A program made the position numbers and the translations under genes. This document shows, one piece after another, positions 60,811 to 64,000 of a stretch of DNA of 64,000 nt (position 1 is the first letter of the stretch; every line of letters starts with the position of its first letter). The notes beneath the pieces were generated by a model. That model made no database searches. It was given only the letters and a program-made list of their open reading frames with translations, and was not told where the DNA came from. This DNA is from Leadbetterella lacustris. Its GTDB lineage: Bacteria; Bacteroidota; Bacteroidia; Cytophagales; Spirosomataceae. The stretch spans positions 1 to 64,000 of the forward strand of contig OZ248433.1 of NCBI GenBank assembly GCA_965234335.1, read 5' to 3'.

Positions 60811-63306
60811 ATGGACTCTCGTAGAGATTTTATAAAAAAAGCTTCGATGTTGGCTGGCGGAATGGCCTTGCCAAGTTCTATCTTAAACGCTATGGGCATC
60901 AATCCGGCTGTTGGAAGTACGTTTTGGGACGCCGAGCATGTGGTCATTTTGATGCAAGAAAATCGTTCGTTTGATCATAGTTTTGGTACTTTAAAGGGAG
61001 TTAGAGGTTTTAACGACCCGCGGGCCATTAGGTTGCCGAACAACAATAAAGTTTTTTTACAGACCAACCCCAAGGGAGAAACTTATGCCCCATTTAGATT
61101 GGATTTAAAAGAAACCAACGCTACTTGGATGAGCTCTTTGCCGCATTCTTGGGAGAATCAGGTAGATGCCCGAAACGATGGCAAATATGATAAGTGGCTG
61201 CAGGCCAAGCCCTCTGGCCACGAAGAATACAAAGAAATGCCGTTGACTTTGGGGTATTACGACCGTGAAGATATTCCTTTTTATTATGCTCTGGCAGATG
61301 CCTTCACGGTTTGTGATCAGAATTTTTGCTCGTCTCTGACCGGCACTACGCCCAATAGATTGTACATGTGGTCGGGCACAATCAGAGAAAAAGCCAGCTT
61401 CGAATCGAAGGCCAATGTAAAAAATGAAGACGTGGATTATGGTCGTTGGGCCTATTGGAAATCTTTCCCTGAGCGGTTGGAGGAAGCTGGAGTTTCTTGG
61501 AGGATATATCAAAACGAAATAAGCCTGAGGTCGGGATTGGAAGGAGAAAGCGATGCATGGTTGTCGAATTTTACCGATAATTCCATTGAATGGTTTGACC
61601 AATATAAAGTGAAGTTTGCACCAGAGTATCATGCTTATTTGCACAAGGTAAAGGATATAATTCCGGTGAGAATTGAAGAATTAAAGGCGAAAATTTCTTC
61701 GGTTTTAGGTCAGGAGCTTGAAAAAGCTAAACGAGAATTGGTGAATCTTCAATCCTTTTTGGAGATTCTGAAAGTGGATATTGTGGAATATACTCCTGAG
61801 AATTTTGAAAAACTGAGTGGTTTTCAGAAAAATCTTCATAAAAAAGCTTTTACCAATAACAGGGCAGACGCAGATTACAGAGAACTTGTAACGGTAGAGT
61901 ACGACGACAATGGTACAAAAAGGAGTTTGGAAGTACCTAAAGGCGATGTTTTGTATCAGTTCAGAAAAGATGTCAGCGAAGATAAACTGCCGGCTGTCTC
62001 GTGGTTGGTGGCTCCTGAGAATTTTTCTGATCACCCTGGAGCACCTTGGTATGGAGCTTGGTATGTGTCTGAGGTGATGGAGATTTTGACTAAAAATCCT
62101 GAGATTTGGAAGAAAACGATTTTTGTTTTGGCTTATGATGAAAACGACGGGTATTTTGATCACATACCGCCGTTCGTGCCACCGCATCATTTAAAACCAA
62201 ATACAGGAAAGGTTTCGTCAGGAATAGACACTTCAGTTGAGCATGTGAATATTGAACACGAAAAACTACGCAAATATAAAAACCCAGAAAAGGATGCCCG
62301 TGAAAGCCCGATAGGATTGGGATTCAGGGTGCCGTTGGTCATTGCTTCACCATGGAGTAGGGGTGGACAGGTTTGTTCTGAAGTTTTTGATCATACTTCA
62401 ATGATACAGTTTTTGGAAAAATTTGTTTCTAAGAAATTTAATAAAAATGTAAAAGAAGAAAACATAAGCGATTGGCGTAGAACAGTTTGTGGCGATTTAA
62501 CGTCGGTTTTTAAACCTTATAATGGCGAAAAAATAGCGATGCCAGAATTTGTAAAAAAAGAATCTTTTATCGAATCTATTCATGCGGCTAAGTTTAAGAA
62601 ATTGCCGAATAACTATAAGGCATTGACAGCGGAGGAGGTGATGGAAGCCAATAAATTTCCCGAAAAATCAGCTTGGATGCCAAAACAGGAAAAAGGAATT
62701 AAACGAGCATGTGCGTTGCCTTATGAACTTTATGTGGAGGGCAAAGAGCGTGACGATAAGTTTGAGATTACTTTCAAAGTAGGCAAGCAGATGTTTGGTG
62801 AAGAAGCTGTTGGTTGTCCATTTGTGGTGTATTTCAGAGAAAATGGGGAATTAAAGACCAGAAATTATGCGGTAAAAGCTGGAGATGCTATAACCGATAC
62901 TTGGATGCTTGATAGCGAAAAATTTAAGTTTGAGGTTTATGGGCCTAACGGTTTTTACAGGGTTTTTAAAGTTAATGTTGAAACCAATAGTTTTGAATCT
63001 AAACTTTGGTATCAAGAAAGCAAGGATAGGAAGTTTAACGGAAATATAGACTTACAAATCAAAAATATCAGTGCTAATAATATTCAGGTTGAGGTAGTGG
63101 ATCTGGCTTATGGTACTGGAATAAAGACGATTACACTTTCTAAAAATGAATACAAAAAAGTGTCTTTAGACTTGTTAAAAAGCCATTCTTGGTATGATTT
63201 TTTGATTAGAACCAAAGGCACGAAAGAAGCAGGTTGGCAATATGCAGGCCATGTAGAAACTGGAAAAGAGAGCTTTACCGACCCACAAATGGGTGGAATA
63301 GTTTAA
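60811..63306 (+). CDS. Phospholipase C, phosphocholine-specific type, Tat-exported
   Basis: 831 residues. Tat signal SRRDFIKKASMLAGGMALPSS. Phosphoesterase core: AEHVVILMQENRSFDHSFGT, KGVRGFNDPRA, SLTGTTPNRLYMWSG, FPERLEEAGVSWRIYQNE, LAYDENDGYFDHIPPF and FRVPLVIASPWSRGG. The two C-terminal beta domains (about 645-830) are of the PLC-associated type. The full length suits the phosphocholine-specific (PlcN/PlcH-like) family. It would release phosphate-containing head groups from phospholipids outside the cytoplasmic membrane, possibly for phosphate supply. A helical insertion (about 270-345) is rich in Lys/Glu. Confidence 0.92.
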   Translation: MDSRRDFIKKASMLAGGMALPSSILNAMGINPAVGSTFWDAEHVVILMQENRSFDHSFGTLKGVRGFNDPRAIRLPNNNKVFLQTNPKGETYAPFRLDLKETNATWMSSLPHSWENQVDARNDGKYDKWLQAKPSGHEEYKEMPLTLGYYDREDIPFYYALADAFTVCDQNFCSSLTGTTPNRLYMWSGTIREKASFESKANVKNEDVDYGRWAYWKSFPERLEEAGVSWRIYQNEISLRSGLEGESDAWLSNFTDNSIEWFDQYKVKFAPEYHAYLHKVKDIIPVRIEELKAKISSVLGQELEKAKRELVNLQSFLEILKVDIVEYTPENFEKLSGFQKNLHKKAFTNNRADADYRELVTVEYDDNGTKRSLEVPKGDVLYQFRKDVSEDKLPAVSWLVAPENFSDHPGAPWYGAWYVSEVMEILTKNPEIWKKTIFVLAYDENDGYFDHIPPFVPPHHLKPNTGKVSSGIDTSVEHVNIEHEKLRKYKNPEKDARESPIGLGFRVPLVIASPWSRGGQVCSEVFDHTSMIQFLEKFVSKKFNKNVKEENISDWRRTVCGDLTSVFKPYNGEKIAMPEFVKKESFIESIHAAKFKKLPNNYKALTAEEVMEANKFPEKSAWMPKQEKGIKRACALPYELYVEGKERDDKFEITFKVGKQMFGEEAVGCPFVVYFRENGELKTRNYAVKAGDAITDTWMLDSEKFKFEVYGPNGFYRVFKVNVETNSFESKLWYQESKDRKFNGNIDLQIKNISANNIQVEVVDLAYGTGIKTITLSKNEYKKVSLDLLKSHSWYDFLIRTKGTKEAGWQYAGHVETGKESFTDPQMGGIV

Positions 63307-63369
63307 ACCTTAATATTTTTGGCAGAAAATTATAATTCGTTTGGCATTTATGAAGTTTAATGAATAAGG

Positions 63370-63391
63370 CCTTTGCGTCATTGCGGTAAAA
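63370..63391 (-). repeat. CGCAAAG-type dispersed intergenic repeat, copy 3
   Basis: CCTTTGCGTCATTGCGGTAA; on the minus strand TTACCGCAATGACGCAAAGG, similar to copies at 3424 and 36223. It lies just before the start of the last gene. Confidence 0.45.
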
Positions 63392-63403
63392 AATAACAAA
63401 ATT

Positions 63404-64000
63404 ATGAAAATTCAATATTTAGGTCACTCGTGTTTTATTATAGAATTTGGCGGTAAACGCCTGATTTTCGATCCCTTTATTTCAGGAAATCCTATTGCCG
63501 GAAATATCGCTTTAACCGACATTCAAGTAGATTATGTTTTACTCACGCACGGACATGGCGATCATGTGGCTGATGCTGAGACCATTGCCAAGCAATGTAA
63601 TGCTCAGTTAATCTCTAATTTTGAAATAGCAGAATGGTATCAGAAAAAAGGATTAATCGCCCACGGAATGAACATTGGAGGTAAGTTTACCTTCGATTTT
63701 GGAACGGTGAAGCTTGTAACGGCTATTCATTCGAGTGTGTTGCCGGATGGCACTTATGGCGGCAATCCATACGGTTTTGTAGTTTGGAATGATATAAACT
63801 GTTTTTATCATGCTGGAGATACAGCACTGACATTGGACATGCAACTGATTCCGAAAATCTGCCCACCGTTAGATTTCGCCATTCTGCCCGTCGGAGATTA
63901 TTTCACGATGGGTTACGAGGATGCCATTGTTGCGGCTGATTTTATCGAATGTTCAAAGATATTCGGTTGTCATTTTGATTCTTTCCCTCCTATTAAAATA
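63404..64000 (+). CDS. Metal-dependent hydrolase of the UPF0173 / YtkL type, metallo-beta-lactamase fold (cut by window edge)
   Basis: The frame is open from ATG 63404 to the end of the window (199 codons), so the C-terminus of this roughly 225-residue family is missing. N-terminus MKIQYLGHSCFIIEFGGKRL and IFDPFISGNPIAG; the metal-binding motif THGHGDHVADA; FYHAGDTALTLDM with the bridging Asp; ILPVGDYFTMGYEDAIVAAD. These are all typical of UPF0173. The substrate is unknown. Cytoplasmic, no signal peptide. Confidence 0.93.
   Translation, partial: MKIQYLGHSCFIIEFGGKRLIFDPFISGNPIAGNIALTDIQVDYVLLTHGHGDHVADAETIAKQCNAQLISNFEIAEWYQKKGLIAHGMNIGGKFTFDFGTVKLVTAIHSSVLPDGTYGGNPYGFVVWNDINCFYHAGDTALTLDMQLIPKICPPLDFAILPVGDYFTMGYEDAIVAADFIECSKIFGCHFDSFPPIKI

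Noticed and set aside
61105..61644. 179-codon minus-strand frame in the phospholipase gene (also 61705-62190)
   Set aside because: Antisense to well-conserved coding sequence; composition is not that of a protein.
1..64000. rRNA, tRNA or known riboswitches
   Set aside because: None of the gaps shows cloverleaf, rRNA or recognisable riboswitch sequence; a tRNAscan/Rfam run would be decisive.

Overview
The window looks like a chromosomal segment of a free-living, low-GC Bacteroidota, most likely a Cytophagales member; this is inferred from gene content, not from a marker gene. The signs are: a fused 1237-residue PurL, a TonB receptor paired with a DUF4249 lipoprotein, a type IX secretion (T9SS) sorting domain, DUF2490 and DUF5916 outer-membrane proteins, the LytS/LytTR regulator pair, TAnnTTTG promoters, almost no Shine-Dalgarno sites, and a proteorhodopsin beside crtY and blh. 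I saw no rRNA, tRNA or CRISPR array.

Layout. 1-2.1 kb is an accessory patch: the 3' end of an IS transposase, then a small membrane gene and a 5'-truncated Rhs C-terminal fragment, bracketed by two similar double-hairpin repeats. 2.2-13.4 kb is mostly chromosomal housekeeping: a NamZ-type muramidase, a four-gene operon of SRPBCC, VOC and two DUF1801 proteins, purL, an LD-carboxypeptidase, and a first VTC-DUF4956-DUF2490 module. 13.7-24.4 kb holds a PLP enzyme, the phototrophy cluster (proton-pumping rhodopsin, terminator, crtY, blh), a DUF5916 protein, slyD, two small membrane proteins and an OmpA-PD40 protein. 24.5-42 kb is metabolic: hemE, a thioredoxin, ilvE, an S41 protease, menD, tgt, a glycosyltransferase, an LptF/G permease, a broken ppnP, an amidohydrolase, an aldehyde dehydrogenase and a GMC oxidoreductase.

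42.2-56.5 kb is the most unusual part. A LytS/LytTR two-component pair is divergent from a long, tightly packed run of envelope genes: an exported DUF6134-like protein, two outer-membrane proteins, a TonB receptor, a DUF4249 lipoprotein, a degenerate CotH-like lipoprotein, a full CotH kinase with lamin-tail and T9SS sorting domains, then VTC, DUF4956 and DUF2490. Between cotH and VTC a 436-bp unit is repeated four times, and each extra copy carries a start codon borrowed from the VTC gene, giving three small intact ORFs. I infer a cell-surface phosphorylation or polyphosphate-linked system. No substrate can be read from the sequence.

56.5-64 kb holds an esterase/ADH/PhyH operon divergent from an AraC regulator, an orphan HigA-like antitoxin, a Tat-exported phospholipase C, and a metallo-hydrolase cut by the window edge. 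Several starts were moved from the longest ORF where overlap, terminator or promoter position argued for it (VOC, purL, class V enzyme, crtY, blh, DUF5916, DUF1295, second DUF2490). Three genes (33648, 44101, 46057) appear to start with TTG.
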